In this document: piece after piece, positions 34,779-42,296 of the stretch | Layout: every line of letters begins with the position of its first letter | How positions within the stretch are numbered: position 1 is the first letter of the stretch | Notes under the pieces: generated by a model | What the model was told of the DNA's origin: nothing | Databases searched by the model: none | The model's input: only the letters and a program-made list of their open reading frames with translations | Position numbers and translations under genes: made by a program | Source: Candidatus Galacturonatibacter soehngenii | GTDB lineage: Bacteria > Bacillota > Clostridia > Lachnospirales > Lachnospiraceae | DNA length: 64,000 nucleotides | NCBI RefSeq assembly: GCF_008830185.1 | Contig: NZ_WAGX01000004.1 | Location: 558,001 to 622,000, forward strand | Direction of reading: 5' to 3'

Positions 34779-35081
34779 TTACTTATTGATACGTTTTAAA
34801 ATAAATCGAATCAGATCCAAAAGTAAACCATAGATAAAAAATGTAATAATAGAACCTATATACCAATAGATTGAAATGTATCCTACAATCGTATTGCATG
34901 TGATTTGAAAACCTGAATTGAATTGATTGCATAACATTTCATTTCTAGATATGCTTCTTAATATAGGATTAAATGAAATCAAAACAATGCTCTTTGAGTC
35001 TTGTCCTATTTGATGCATATAGATTCCCATTAATGCCATTATGACAAACCAAAAAGAAAATGTTTTAAGTATTTTTTTCAT
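34779..35081 (-). CDS. Small membrane protein, function unknown
   Basis: A 100-residue protein with an N-terminal hydrophobic helix (about residues 8-24), a central loop with two cysteines (MLCNQFNSGFQITCNT), and a C-terminal hydrophobic helix (about 68-92) followed by a basic tail (RFILKRINK). No family is recognised. It starts 7 bp after the GNAT gene stop with only a weak ribosome binding site, so it may depend on upstream translation. It is likely part of the accessory gene run. Confidence 0.55.
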   Translation of the reverse strand: MKKILKTFSFWFVIMALMGIYMHQIGQDSKSIVLISFNPILRSISRNEMLCNQFNSGFQITCNTIVGYISIYWYIGSIITFFIYGLLLDLIRFILKRINK

Positions 35082-35087
35082 AATATT

Positions 35088-35492
35088 TTATTTACTCGCC
35101 TTTCCCATATAAATAGATCCCCCTTCTTGAAACCCGTATTTACGATACAATTCATGTGCGTCATTGGTAGCTAAAATTCCTTTTAAAGAACATACTTCTT
35201 TATTAGAATGAATGGTGTCTAACAGTGCCTTACCAATTCCTATCCCTCTATAGCTTTCATCTACAATTACATCACATATATAATAAAGCGTTGCATAATC
35301 AGTAACTACACGTGCAAAACCTATTTGTTTATCCGTTTCTTTTAAAAATGCTCCATAGCATAATGAATAATCTATTGATTTTTTAATCGTTTCTATATCC
35401 CTTGTATTCGCCCAATAGCTTTGTTCTAACAAAGCCTTTACTTCTTCTAAATGCATTGCATCTTTACCTGTTTTTATAATGTATTGACTCAT
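35088..35492 (-). CDS. GNAT family N-acetyltransferase
   Basis: A 134-residue compact GNAT protein. FARVVTDYATLYYICDVIVD leads into motif A RGIGIGKALLDTI (about residues 82-94), with AHELYRKYGFQEGG as motif B. Length and layout match small GNAT proteins of the YjdJ/acetyltransferase_1 kind. The substrate is unknown. Ribosome binding site GAGGA. It is one of five GNAT genes clustered here and is followed at 7 bp by the small membrane protein gene. Confidence 0.88.
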   Translation of the reverse strand: MSQYIIKTGKDAMHLEEVKALLEQSYWANTRDIETIKKSIDYSLCYGAFLKETDKQIGFARVVTDYATLYYICDVIVDESYRGIGIGKALLDTIHSNKEVCSLKGILATNDAHELYRKYGFQEGGSIYMGKASK

Positions 35493-35537
35493 TTTGGCTT
35501 ATCCTCATTTCACATGTATTTTATATGTCTCTTTCCT

Positions 35538-36071
35538 TTAAACGTTTCTACTTTCGTTGTTGCTTTTATATGTAATTATGATATGCGAAATTCCAAATAT
35601 AATGGCACTTATCACCAACAAATATTTTCTTTTAGTCACACCACTTAACAAGAAAATTACAGTTGGTATTATAGCAAGAGCCATACTCTTTAATAAAGAC
35701 TTATTCATAAAGTACATAATCCAAATAATCCAATACGCAATCACTAGTATAATATTGCCTAAATAGTAAGCTGCAAGAGTTTGAAAAGATGAAAATCCAT
35801 ATTCTAATATTCCAACATTAAAAACAATGAAAAACATAGACATATATCTTCCCAATTGTTCAATTAACGTAATTCCTTTATTCGTAGATACCAAATTACT
35901 CTGGGCTTTATTTTGAGAATTTTTTATGAAATAGATTATATTTGGAATCAATATGCAAATTACAATTATTAGTCCAGAATAATTTATCCAACTTGATCCC
36001 AAATTACCTGCAAAAAATATTGAGGTAGGTCCATCTTGTCCTCCAATGATATTAACATGAATATTGTTCAT
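35538..36071 (-). CDS. Membrane protein with an N-terminal OadB-like GGxDGPTSIF motif
   Basis: A 177-residue protein with five to six hydrophobic helices. Residues about 8-22 (NIIGGQDGPTSIFFAG) closely match the GGADGPT-S/A-IF signature of beta subunits of sodium-pumping decarboxylases (OadB/MmdB/GcdB), where the Asp takes part in Na+ binding. The rest does not resemble OadB, which is about 370-430 residues long. The role is unknown; an ion-binding or regulatory membrane protein is possible. Ribosome binding site AAGGAGA. It lies between two GNAT genes. Confidence 0.7.
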   Translation of the reverse strand: MNNIHVNIIGGQDGPTSIFFAGNLGSSWINYSGLIIVICILIPNIIYFIKNSQNKAQSNLVSTNKGITLIEQLGRYMSMFFIVFNVGILEYGFSSFQTLAAYYLGNIILVIAYWIIWIMYFMNKSLLKSMALAIIPTVIFLLSGVTKRKYLLVISAIIFGISHIIITYKSNNESRNV

Positions 36072-36114
36072 AATTTCTCCTTCTATTTCATGCTTATTGA
36101 AAACTCATTACTGT

Positions 36115-36900
36115 TTATAAACTAAGCTTAGATAGGTTATAATTTATCTCAAAAGCCAAATATTCATGGTCAAAATGATAACCGAGTTTTTGAGCTAATG
36201 CCACTGACCACTTGTTTTGTGCATCCCAGCTAGGATATAAATCTCTTTTTTGACATTCCAATATTAATTTGGCGCCACATACATAGGCCAAGCCCTTCCT
36301 TCTATATTCTTCTTTTGTATCAATCTCTATTTCTATTCCCTCTAGATACCTAGAATAAGAAGATGCACCTGATACAATTTCACCATTTTTTAGGATTACG
36401 ACACCCAAACCAAGTTCTTGAAACATTTCATAATTATTAAACTGTGATACCAAATCCATGCTCCATGCATTGGATTTACACAAATCATACATTTCTCTAT
36501 TGATCATTTGCAAGGAATATTCCTTAGGTAAGGAACTTACAACTTTCTCTAATTTTTCTATGTCAAATATATTCTGCTCTTTTTTAATAGCATATCTTGT
36601 TACTTTTTTTGCTTTATCTTTAAAGGTATCAGCTATTAGATTCGCCCACATTGTATCTTGAGGCACCATAATAACAGAGTCTTTCTTATATTCTTTTGAT
36701 ATGTAAAGTAACAATTCTTCATTCGCGATTCCAGCCAAAAAACAAAAATCACCCAATAGAGCCATTGATGATTTTGGATGTTTAACACTGTCGGCATAGA
36801 CTTCTCCCATAACTTTTTGCAAACAAGACCATATTAATGTTTCTTGCCATTCACCAAATAAAGGTTCTACCTTTTTTGTATCATTTATTTTTACTACCAT
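36115..36900 (-). CDS. GNAT acetyltransferase, two-domain (GNAT_acetyltr_2-like)
   Basis: A 261-residue protein. The N-terminal half (about 1-130) is a degenerate GNAT-like domain. The C-terminal half is catalytic, with ASSYSRYLEGIEIEIDTKEE, motif A YRRKGLAYVCGAKLILECQK and ending WDAQNKWSVALAQKLGYHF. This arrangement matches the Bacillus/Clostridium family of longer GNAT proteins (PF12746 type). The acceptor is unknown. Ribosome binding site AAGGAGGA. It is part of the accessory run of acetyltransferases. Confidence 0.85.
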   Translation of the reverse strand: MVVKINDTKKVEPLFGEWQETLIWSCLQKVMGEVYADSVKHPKSSMALLGDFCFLAGIANEELLLYISKEYKKDSVIMVPQDTMWANLIADTFKDKAKKVTRYAIKKEQNIFDIEKLEKVVSSLPKEYSLQMINREMYDLCKSNAWSMDLVSQFNNYEMFQELGLGVVILKNGEIVSGASSYSRYLEGIEIEIDTKEEYRRKGLAYVCGAKLILECQKRDLYPSWDAQNKWSVALAQKLGYHFDHEYLAFEINYNLSKLSL

Positions 36901-36921
36901 GGTTCCTCCTTAAATCAAATA

Positions 36922-37425
36922 TCAATTGATAATTGAATACATTTTCATATCAAGAATCCTTCCATTTTTCACTGCATTTTTTCTAAGTGTTCCCTCATAT
37001 TTAAAACCTGCTTTTTCTAATATTCGACAAGACGCTTCATTATAAGCAAAAGGCTCAGCAAAAATACGTATAATATCTGTATTATTAAAAATATATTCAC
37101 ACATCTGTTTTACAGCATCAGTCCCTATTCCTTTTCCCCAATACTCTTCACTAATATAATATCCCATCTCTGCCGTTTGTGAATGAATATTATCTTTTCG
37201 AAATACACCAATACTTCCTACTGCTTTATCATTTATCGTAATGGCAAAGGCATAAGTTGTGTGCCCATCTGCCTCTAACATTATCTCAATAAACGCCCTA
37301 GCATCTTCTTGTGTATATGGAAAAGGCAGTCCATCTCTTAAATTATCAAGAATTTTTTTATTATTCAATGCTTCAGCCAAACTAGGTGCATCCTCCATCT
37401 TCCATTTACGAAGTTTACATTTCAT
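36922..37425 (-). CDS. GNAT acetyltransferase, RimJ/RimL-like
   Basis: A 167-residue protein of the RimJ/RimL/SpeG-like branch. MKCKLRKWKMEDAPSLAEAL begins the domain, EMGYYISEEYWGKGIGTDAV contains motif A, and RIFAEPFAYNEASCRILEKA with AGFKYEGTLRKNAVK contains motif B. Family members acetylate protein N-termini, spermidine or small molecules. The start was set at the ATG behind GGGAGG; a second ATG 21 bp upstream precedes the ribosome binding site. It is followed at 21 bp by the two-domain GNAT gene. Confidence 0.88.
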   Translation of the reverse strand: MKCKLRKWKMEDAPSLAEALNNKKILDNLRDGLPFPYTQEDARAFIEIMLEADGHTTYAFAITINDKAVGSIGVFRKDNIHSQTAEMGYYISEEYWGKGIGTDAVKQMCEYIFNNTDIIRIFAEPFAYNEASCRILEKAGFKYEGTLRKNAVKNGRILDMKMYSIIN

Positions 37426-37505
37426 GCTTTTTCCTCCCAATAACATTTGATTATTACTACAAGTCTATTCATATTTGTTACATGTCGTATATCTGTACAA
37501 ATTTC

Positions 37506-38276
37506 TTAAAGCAATATCTCATATATTATCCCATATAGCTCTCTTACATAATAGGTGGGAAATAACCACCATGCTGTCTTTGCTGAAACAGCACTAGAGT
37601 TTAAATTCAAGGCTTCTGCCACTTTTGTGGCTCTATACTCGTGAAATTCATTTGTCACAATCGCAATGTCCACATTCAAGCTATGTTTCTCGATGATTTC
37701 TTTTGAAAAAGCCAAATTTTCTCGTGTGGAAGTTGACTTTTCTTCTTTATACAATCGCTTGGGTTCAATACCTTTCTTTGTTAAATATCGATACATACAT
37801 TCCGCCTCAGTTATATCTTCTCCCTCACCCTGTCCACCAGACAAGATGCAGATGGCTTCTTCGTTTTCTTTTAAGTATTCATATGCCGCATCAAGCCGCT
37901 CCATTAACATAAGGCTTGCTCGTTCACCGTAAACTCTACATCCTAATACAACTACAGTTTCATTGCCATTTGGTATTTGATTTGCAGCTTTCATCATTAG
38001 AAAGGAGAACAAAACAACCAGTATCATTATCCCCCCAATTAACACTGCAAATAAACTGATTAAGATTTTTCCTAGCCCTCTTTTTAAGGACTTTTTTATC
38101 CAGTTATTTATGTACTTTAATTTAATTCCATAGAAAAATAATCCTAAAAAGCTAAAAATTCCTGTTGCATTTCCTATATTCATGATTCCAAATAAGATAA
38201 AGGGAATCAGAAACCAAACGACTGCTACTAGTGAAATTGTTATGAATAGAATCTGTATACCACTTAATTTTCTCAT
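37506..38276 (-). CDS. YdcF/SanA-family (DUF218) membrane protein
   Basis: A 256-residue protein with three N-terminal membrane helices in about the first 95 residues and a DUF218 domain. The domain has ETVVVLGCRVYGERASLMLM, CILSGGQGEGEDITEAECM, KSTSTRENLAFSKE and AIVTNEFHEYRAT. DUF218 proteins have been linked to cell-envelope barrier function and vancomycin tolerance (SanA), and some bind SAM, but no reaction is established. It overlaps the upstream GNAT gene by 4 bp. Ribosome binding site GAGGGAG. Confidence 0.88.
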   Translation of the reverse strand: MRKLSGIQILFITISLVAVVWFLIPFILFGIMNIGNATGIFSFLGLFFYGIKLKYINNWIKKSLKRGLGKILISLFAVLIGGIMILVVLFSFLMMKAANQIPNGNETVVVLGCRVYGERASLMLMERLDAAYEYLKENEEAICILSGGQGEGEDITEAECMYRYLTKKGIEPKRLYKEEKSTSTRENLAFSKEIIEKHSLNVDIAIVTNEFHEYRATKVAEALNLNSSAVSAKTAWWLFPTYYVRELYGIIYEILL

Positions 38277-38806
38277 TTCTCCCTCAAATTCACCTTCATT
38301 AATACTTCATCATAATAGGCTCCATCAATCTTAAAAAACTTATCAAATCGACCATATTCTTCAAATCCCATTTTTTTATAAAGTTGAATGGCCAACTCAT
38401 TATCACTTCTTACACCCAAGTGAAGGATTTCAGTTATTTTACTATTCTTTGCATAATCAATCATCGTCTGCATAAGATGCGTGCCCACTCCCATACCCCA
38501 ATATTTCTTTTTTACTGAGATTGCTAGTTCTGAATGGTGGGCAATTCTATTTCTGCTAGAAGCCATAATGCTGCCAACGCATATGATTTCCTCCTCAATT
38601 TTTCCAATAAAAAATGCAGAAGCTTCTGATTGATTTATACTTTCAATAAAATTTTCTTCTGCCTCAAGTGAAATAACAAATTCATTTGCCCCAAATAAAA
38701 GATTATCGCTTTCCCCACCTACTATATTTAAATAATCAATTATTTGCTTTGCATCTTCTTTCACTGCTTTTTCAATCTGTAATATCATTTTATTTTTTAA
38801 TTCCAT
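38273..38806 (-). CDS. GNAT family N-acetyltransferase
   Basis: A 177-residue GNAT protein. AKQIIDYLNIVGGESDNLLFG is the family N-terminal region. KKKYWGMGVGTHLMQTMIDY is motif A (about residues 104-123), and HLGVRSDNELAIQLYKKMGF is motif B. The substrate is unknown. It overlaps the DUF218 gene by 4 bp, so the two are co-translated. It opens the accessory run. Ribosome binding site AAGGTG. Confidence 0.9.
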   Translation of the reverse strand: MELKNKMILQIEKAVKEDAKQIIDYLNIVGGESDNLLFGANEFVISLEAEENFIESINQSEASAFFIGKIEEEIICVGSIMASSRNRIAHHSELAISVKKKYWGMGVGTHLMQTMIDYAKNSKITEILHLGVRSDNELAIQLYKKMGFEEYGRFDKFFKIDGAYYDEVLMKVNLREK

Positions 38807-38838
38807 CGTAAAACACCTTACCTTCTGTGTTATCTATT

Positions 38839-38970
38839 TCATGAATTGATAGCTAATATTTTTTCATAAAGATTAAACCCCTTGAAACCATATACTTCTA
38901 ATCCTAAATCAATCGTATCTATTTTAGTCCAATTTATATCGGCCATTGTATTTCTAAAAAATGATTCCAT
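38839..38970 (-). CDS. Small ORF of 43 residues, unknown or a truncated gene start
   Basis: The ATG is preceded by a GGGGGG stretch 7 nt upstream. The product is MESFFRNTMADINWTKIDTI followed by DLGLEVYGFKGFNLYEKILA and INS, then a TGA stop. It has no membrane segment and has coding-like composition. It could be a small protein, or the 5' remnant of a longer gene whose tail was lost where the GNAT gene now lies. No family recognised. Confidence 0.35.
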   Translation of the reverse strand: MESFFRNTMADINWTKIDTIDLGLEVYGFKGFNLYEKILAINS

Positions 38971-39116
38971 TATTATACCCCCCCATTTTAACTTTCTTCC
39001 CTTATATCACTTATACACAATTCGTTTTATTTTCCACAATTTTCTATAAATCTCATTATAGCATAGCAATTGATAAAAAAATAGCAATGAAATTATTACG
39101 ATTTTTGAAAGAAAAA

Positions 39117-39140
39117 AGGAAAGCTCCAAAGAACTTTCCT
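39117..39140 (-). terminator. Intrinsic terminator of nfnAB
   Basis: AGGAAAG (39117-39123) pairs with CTTTCCT (39134-39140). On the minus strand it is followed by a TTTTTTC tract. It lies about 20 bp after the nfnB stop. Confidence 0.75.
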
Positions 39141-39160
39141 CTTTCTATCTATGTTACATA

Positions 39161-40546
39161 TTATTTGTTTTCTAAGAATTCCATAATACCCTTAGCACCG
39201 ATTTTACCAGCTTCCATTGCAAGAATAACGGTTGCTGCGCCAGTAACTGCGTCACCACCAGCATAGACACCTTCTTTAGTCGTCTTACCATGTTCTTCAT
39301 CTGCAACAATACACTGCCATTTATTTACTTCTAGTCCATCAGTTGTTGAAGAAATCAATGGATTAGGAGAAGTACCAAGTGACATAATAACGGTATCAAG
39401 CTCAATCACAAATTCTGAATCTTTTACTTCAAATGGTCTTCTTCTTCCAGATGCATCTGGCTCTCCAAGTTCCATTTTAACGCATTTCATTCCTTTTACC
39501 CATCCATTTTCATTTACAAGAATTTCGATTGGATTGGTTAACAAATCAAAGATGATGCCTTCTTCCTTCGCATGATGTACTTCTTCTACTCTGGCTGGAA
39601 GCTCTTCTTCACTTCTTCTATATACAATATGAACTTCTGCACCAAGACGAAGCGCAGTTCTTGCCGCATCCATTGCTACGTTTCCGCCACCAACAACTGC
39701 AACCTTTTGTCCAGCAAGAATTGGAGTATCATAGCCATGCATAAATGCTTTCATCAAGTTGTTTCTGGTTAAATATTCATTGGCTGAGAATACACCATTT
39801 GCATTTTCACCAGGGATTCCCATAAATTTAGGTAGACCTGCACCAGAACCAATGAACACAGCGTCAAATCCTTCTTCATTTAATAATTCATCTATGGTAG
39901 TAGATTTACCAATTACTACGTTTGTTTCTATTTTAACGCCTAATTTTTTTACGTTGTCAATTTCATGCTTTACAACAGTATCTTTTGGCAAACGAAACTC
40001 TGGAATACCATATACCAATACACCGCCTGGCTCATGTAAAGCTTCAAAAATGGTTACATCATAACCTTCTTTTGCCAAATCTCCTGCACAAGTAAGTCCT
40101 GCTGGGCCAGATCCGATTACAGCTACTTTTTTACCATTTAATGGCTTTGGTGCTTCTGGTTCTATGTTATTTTCTCTTGACCAATCTGCCACAAATCGTT
40201 CCAGTTTACCAATCGATACAGGTTCACCTTTGATTCCTCTGATACATACACCTTCACACTGCGTTTCCTGAGGACATACACGTCCGCAGACAGCAGGTAG
40301 AGCAGATGATTTACCGATTATCTTTGCGGCTTCTTCTATATTACCCGCTTTCACTTCCTGAATAAAACCTGGGATATCTATGGATACCGGACAACCAACT
40401 ACGCATTTTGCATTTTTACAATTAAGACAACGAATGGCTTCCTCCATCGCTTCTTCTTTGTTATATCCTAAACAAACTTCTTCAAAGTTTTTTGCACGCA
40501 CTTTCGCATCCTGTTCTCTTACAGGAACTTTTTTCATTACGTCCAT
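39161..40546 (-). CDS. nfnB: NADH-dependent reduced ferredoxin:NADP+ oxidoreductase subunit NfnB (GltD-like)
   Basis: A 461-residue flavoprotein. N-terminal cysteines (CLNCKNAKCVVGC and CGRVCPQETQCEGVC, about residues 40-105) bind two [4Fe-4S] clusters. The FAD site VAVIGSGPAGLTCAGDLAKE begins at about residue 145 and the NADP(H) site VAVVGGGNVAMDAARTALRL at about 285. It matches the large subunit of the bifurcating transhydrogenase (also seen as SudA/GltA homologues), paired with NfnA immediately upstream with overlap. The complex couples NADH and reduced ferredoxin to NADP+ reduction in anaerobes. A stand-alone GltD is less likely given the nfnA partner. Confidence 0.93.
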   Translation of the reverse strand: MDVMKKVPVREQDAKVRAKNFEEVCLGYNKEEAMEEAIRCLNCKNAKCVVGCPVSIDIPGFIQEVKAGNIEEAAKIIGKSSALPAVCGRVCPQETQCEGVCIRGIKGEPVSIGKLERFVADWSRENNIEPEAPKPLNGKKVAVIGSGPAGLTCAGDLAKEGYDVTIFEALHEPGGVLVYGIPEFRLPKDTVVKHEIDNVKKLGVKIETNVVIGKSTTIDELLNEEGFDAVFIGSGAGLPKFMGIPGENANGVFSANEYLTRNNLMKAFMHGYDTPILAGQKVAVVGGGNVAMDAARTALRLGAEVHIVYRRSEEELPARVEEVHHAKEEGIIFDLLTNPIEILVNENGWVKGMKCVKMELGEPDASGRRRPFEVKDSEFVIELDTVIMSLGTSPNPLISSTTDGLEVNKWQCIVADEEHGKTTKEGVYAGGDAVTGAATVILAMEAGKIGAKGIMEFLENK

Positions 40547-41436
40547 TATTCGTCACCTCCACATTCGCCACATCCGCCATGATGCGTATCGCCTTCCTGA
40601 AGCTTTAAGATTGCTCGCCCTTCATCAGACTTATACATTTGCTGTCTCTTCATTGCTTCATCAAAGTTAATCAAATGTCCATCAAATTCTGGACCATCTA
40701 CACAGGCAAATTTAACCTTTCCGTCAACGGTTACACGACAGGCACCGCACATACCAGTTCCGTCTACCATGATAGGATTTAAGCTTACTATGGTGTGTAA
40801 ACCAAGTTCCTTTGTTAATAAACTAACAAACTTCATCATAATCATAGGCCCAATAGCAACCACAACATCATACTTCTTACCTTGATTTTCAACTAAATCT
40901 TTGATGACGTCAGTAACTAAACCTTTTCTTTCATATGAACCATCGTCTGTTGTAATATATAAATTACCTGCAACTGCTTTCATTTCTTTCTCAAGAATAA
41001 GCATGTCTTTTGATTTACTTCCTACAATTACATCTGCTTCAATTCCATTTTCATGAAGCCATTTTACCTGTGGATAAACTGGCGCTGTACCAACCCCACC
41101 AGCTACAAATAACATCTTTTTGCCTTTTAGCTCTTCTATACTTTCATCTAGAAACTCAGAAGGACATCCAAGTGGTCCAGAAAAATCTCTAAAGCTATCT
41201 CCAACATTTAATTCAGCCATTCTTTGAGTGGATGCTCCTAATGTCTGAAAAACAATCGTAATAGTTCCCGCTTCTCTATCATAATCACAAATAGTAAGTG
41301 GAATACGTTCCCCCTTTTCATCAAGCTTAACGATAACAAATTGTCCCGGTTTGCATGAATGCGCAACTCTTTTCGCCTCAACCTCCATAAGATAGATATT
41401 CTTAGCAAGTTCTTCGGCTTTTACTATTTTATACAT
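40546..41436 (-). CDS. nfnA: NADH-dependent reduced ferredoxin:NADP+ oxidoreductase subunit NfnA
   Basis: A 296-residue ferredoxin-NADP reductase-type subunit. The N-terminal FAD domain has RIPLTICDYDREAG, and the NAD-binding domain has MLFVAGGVGTAPVYPQ and VVVAIGPMIMMKFVSLL. The C-terminal cysteine set DGTGMCGACRVTV with KFACVDGPEFDGH carries a [2Fe-2S] cluster, followed by an unusual HGGCGECGGDE tail. It partners NfnB, whose ATG overlaps its stop. Ribosome binding site GAAGGAGG. Confidence 0.93.
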   Translation of the reverse strand: MYKIVKAEELAKNIYLMEVEAKRVAHSCKPGQFVIVKLDEKGERIPLTICDYDREAGTITIVFQTLGASTQRMAELNVGDSFRDFSGPLGCPSEFLDESIEELKGKKMLFVAGGVGTAPVYPQVKWLHENGIEADVIVGSKSKDMLILEKEMKAVAGNLYITTDDGSYERKGLVTDVIKDLVENQGKKYDVVVAIGPMIMMKFVSLLTKELGLHTIVSLNPIMVDGTGMCGACRVTVDGKVKFACVDGPEFDGHLINFDEAMKRQQMYKSDEGRAILKLQEGDTHHGGCGECGGDE

Positions 41437-41564
41437 AGAAATCCTCCTTCTTAAATACTATATATATAATAGACCATCGTGTCGAAAATTTCAATTGAAA
41501 TTTAAACAAGTTTATATTCAAAGTGGATATCTTGGATTATTTTCTATGCCTTTTCGATTTATTA

Positions 41565-41573
41565 TGATATAAT
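41565..41573 (+). promoter_or_regulatory. Extended -10 promoter of xpt
   Basis: TGATATAAT forms an extended -10 element (TGn-TATAAT) without a good -35. It lies about 60 nt ahead of the xpt start. No purine-riboswitch core is seen in the leader. Confidence 0.5.
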
Positions 41574-41635
41574 TTTTATAACAATGAGCTAATCGTTCTT
41601 GGCTATATTGAATGAAAAATGATGGAGTGAAACGT

Positions 41636-42208
41636 ATGAATTTATTAGAAGAAAGAATCTGCAAAGAAGGTAAAGTTTTAAATGATGAAATATTAAAGGT
41701 AGACAGTTTTATTAATCATCAGGTAGATCCATACTTAATGAAAGAAATAGGCAAAGAGTTTGCAAATCATTTCAAAGATAAAGGTATTACTAAAGTTGCG
41801 ACAATTGAAAGCTCTGGTATTGCTCCTGCTTTGATGACTGCCTTAGAAATGAATGTTCCTTTGGTCATAATGAAGAAATCACCTTCTAAAGTTCTAAAGA
41901 CCGACTTATATGGTACTGAAGTTGTATCCTTTACAAAAGGCACAAGTTATGAATTAACGATAGCAAAATCTCACATCTGCGAAGAGGATCATATCCTTAT
42001 CATTGATGATTTTTTAGCAAATGGAGAAGCATCAACTGGTGCGATTCGTCTTATTCGCAAAGCAAATGCTACCATTGCAGGTCTAGGTATTCTAATAGAA
42101 AAATCTTTTCAGCCTGGAAGACAAAAACTAGAAGAAGCGAAAATAGAAGTTTATTCATTAGCAAGAATTAAGTCTTTAAATGGTGGTTCTATTCAATTTA
42201 TTAATTAA
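41636..42208 (+). CDS. xpt: Xanthine phosphoribosyltransferase
   Basis: A 190-residue type I phosphoribosyltransferase that converts xanthine and PRPP to XMP in purine salvage. [37 protein letters not shown] and the PRPP loop [18 protein letters not shown] (about residues 123-140) match Xpt closely. The start was set at the ATG after GGAGTGAAACGT; eight upstream residues in frame are not family-like. It is monocistronic between an extended -10 promoter and a strong terminator. In Bacillus xpt is under a purine riboswitch, which is absent here. Confidence 0.94.
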   Translation: MNLLEERICKEGKVLNDEILKVDSFINHQVDPYLMKEIGKEFANHFKDKGITKVATIESSGIAPALMTALEMNVPLVIMKKSPSKVLKTDLYGTEVVSFTKGTSYELTIAKSHICEEDHILIIDDFLANGEASTGAIRLIRKANATIAGLGILIEKSFQPGRQKLEEAKIEVYSLARIKSLNGGSIQFIN

Positions 42209-42270
42209 TACATCAATTATTTTCTAAAGCAATACATAAAATACGGTAACGTTATATTCTGCATATTATA

Positions 42271-42296
42271 AAAGGAAGACTTAACAGTCTTCCTTT
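42271..42296. terminator. Bidirectional intrinsic terminator between xpt and the TPR protein
   Basis: A perfect 11-bp stem AAAGGAAGACT / AGTCTTCCTTT encloses the 4-nt loop TAAC. T-rich flanks on either side serve the two convergent genes. The stop codon of the minus-strand gene overlaps the right arm. Confidence 0.85.

Larger units (their letters stand above)
38807..39160. other. Intergenic region with one short minus-strand ORF and a terminator
   Basis: About 350 bp separate nfnB from the accessory run. It holds the 43-codon ORF at 38839-38970 and the nfnB terminator at 39117-39140. The rest is AT-rich with no recognisable feature. Confidence 0.5.

Noticed and set aside
34664-34795. A real gene in the open frame upstream of the DUF89 remnant
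   Set aside because: No ATG or GTG with a ribosome binding site exists in this frame and it overlaps the end of the neighbouring membrane protein gene. It is kept only as a possible remnant in the findings.
32387-38806. Integron cassette array (many small same-strand genes of cassette type)
   Set aside because: Gaps are mostly under 60 bp or overlapping, leaving no room for attC sites, and no integrase is nearby.
41437-41635. Purine riboswitch upstream of xpt
   Set aside because: The leader after the extended -10 promoter is about 55 nt and lacks the conserved three-way junction core.
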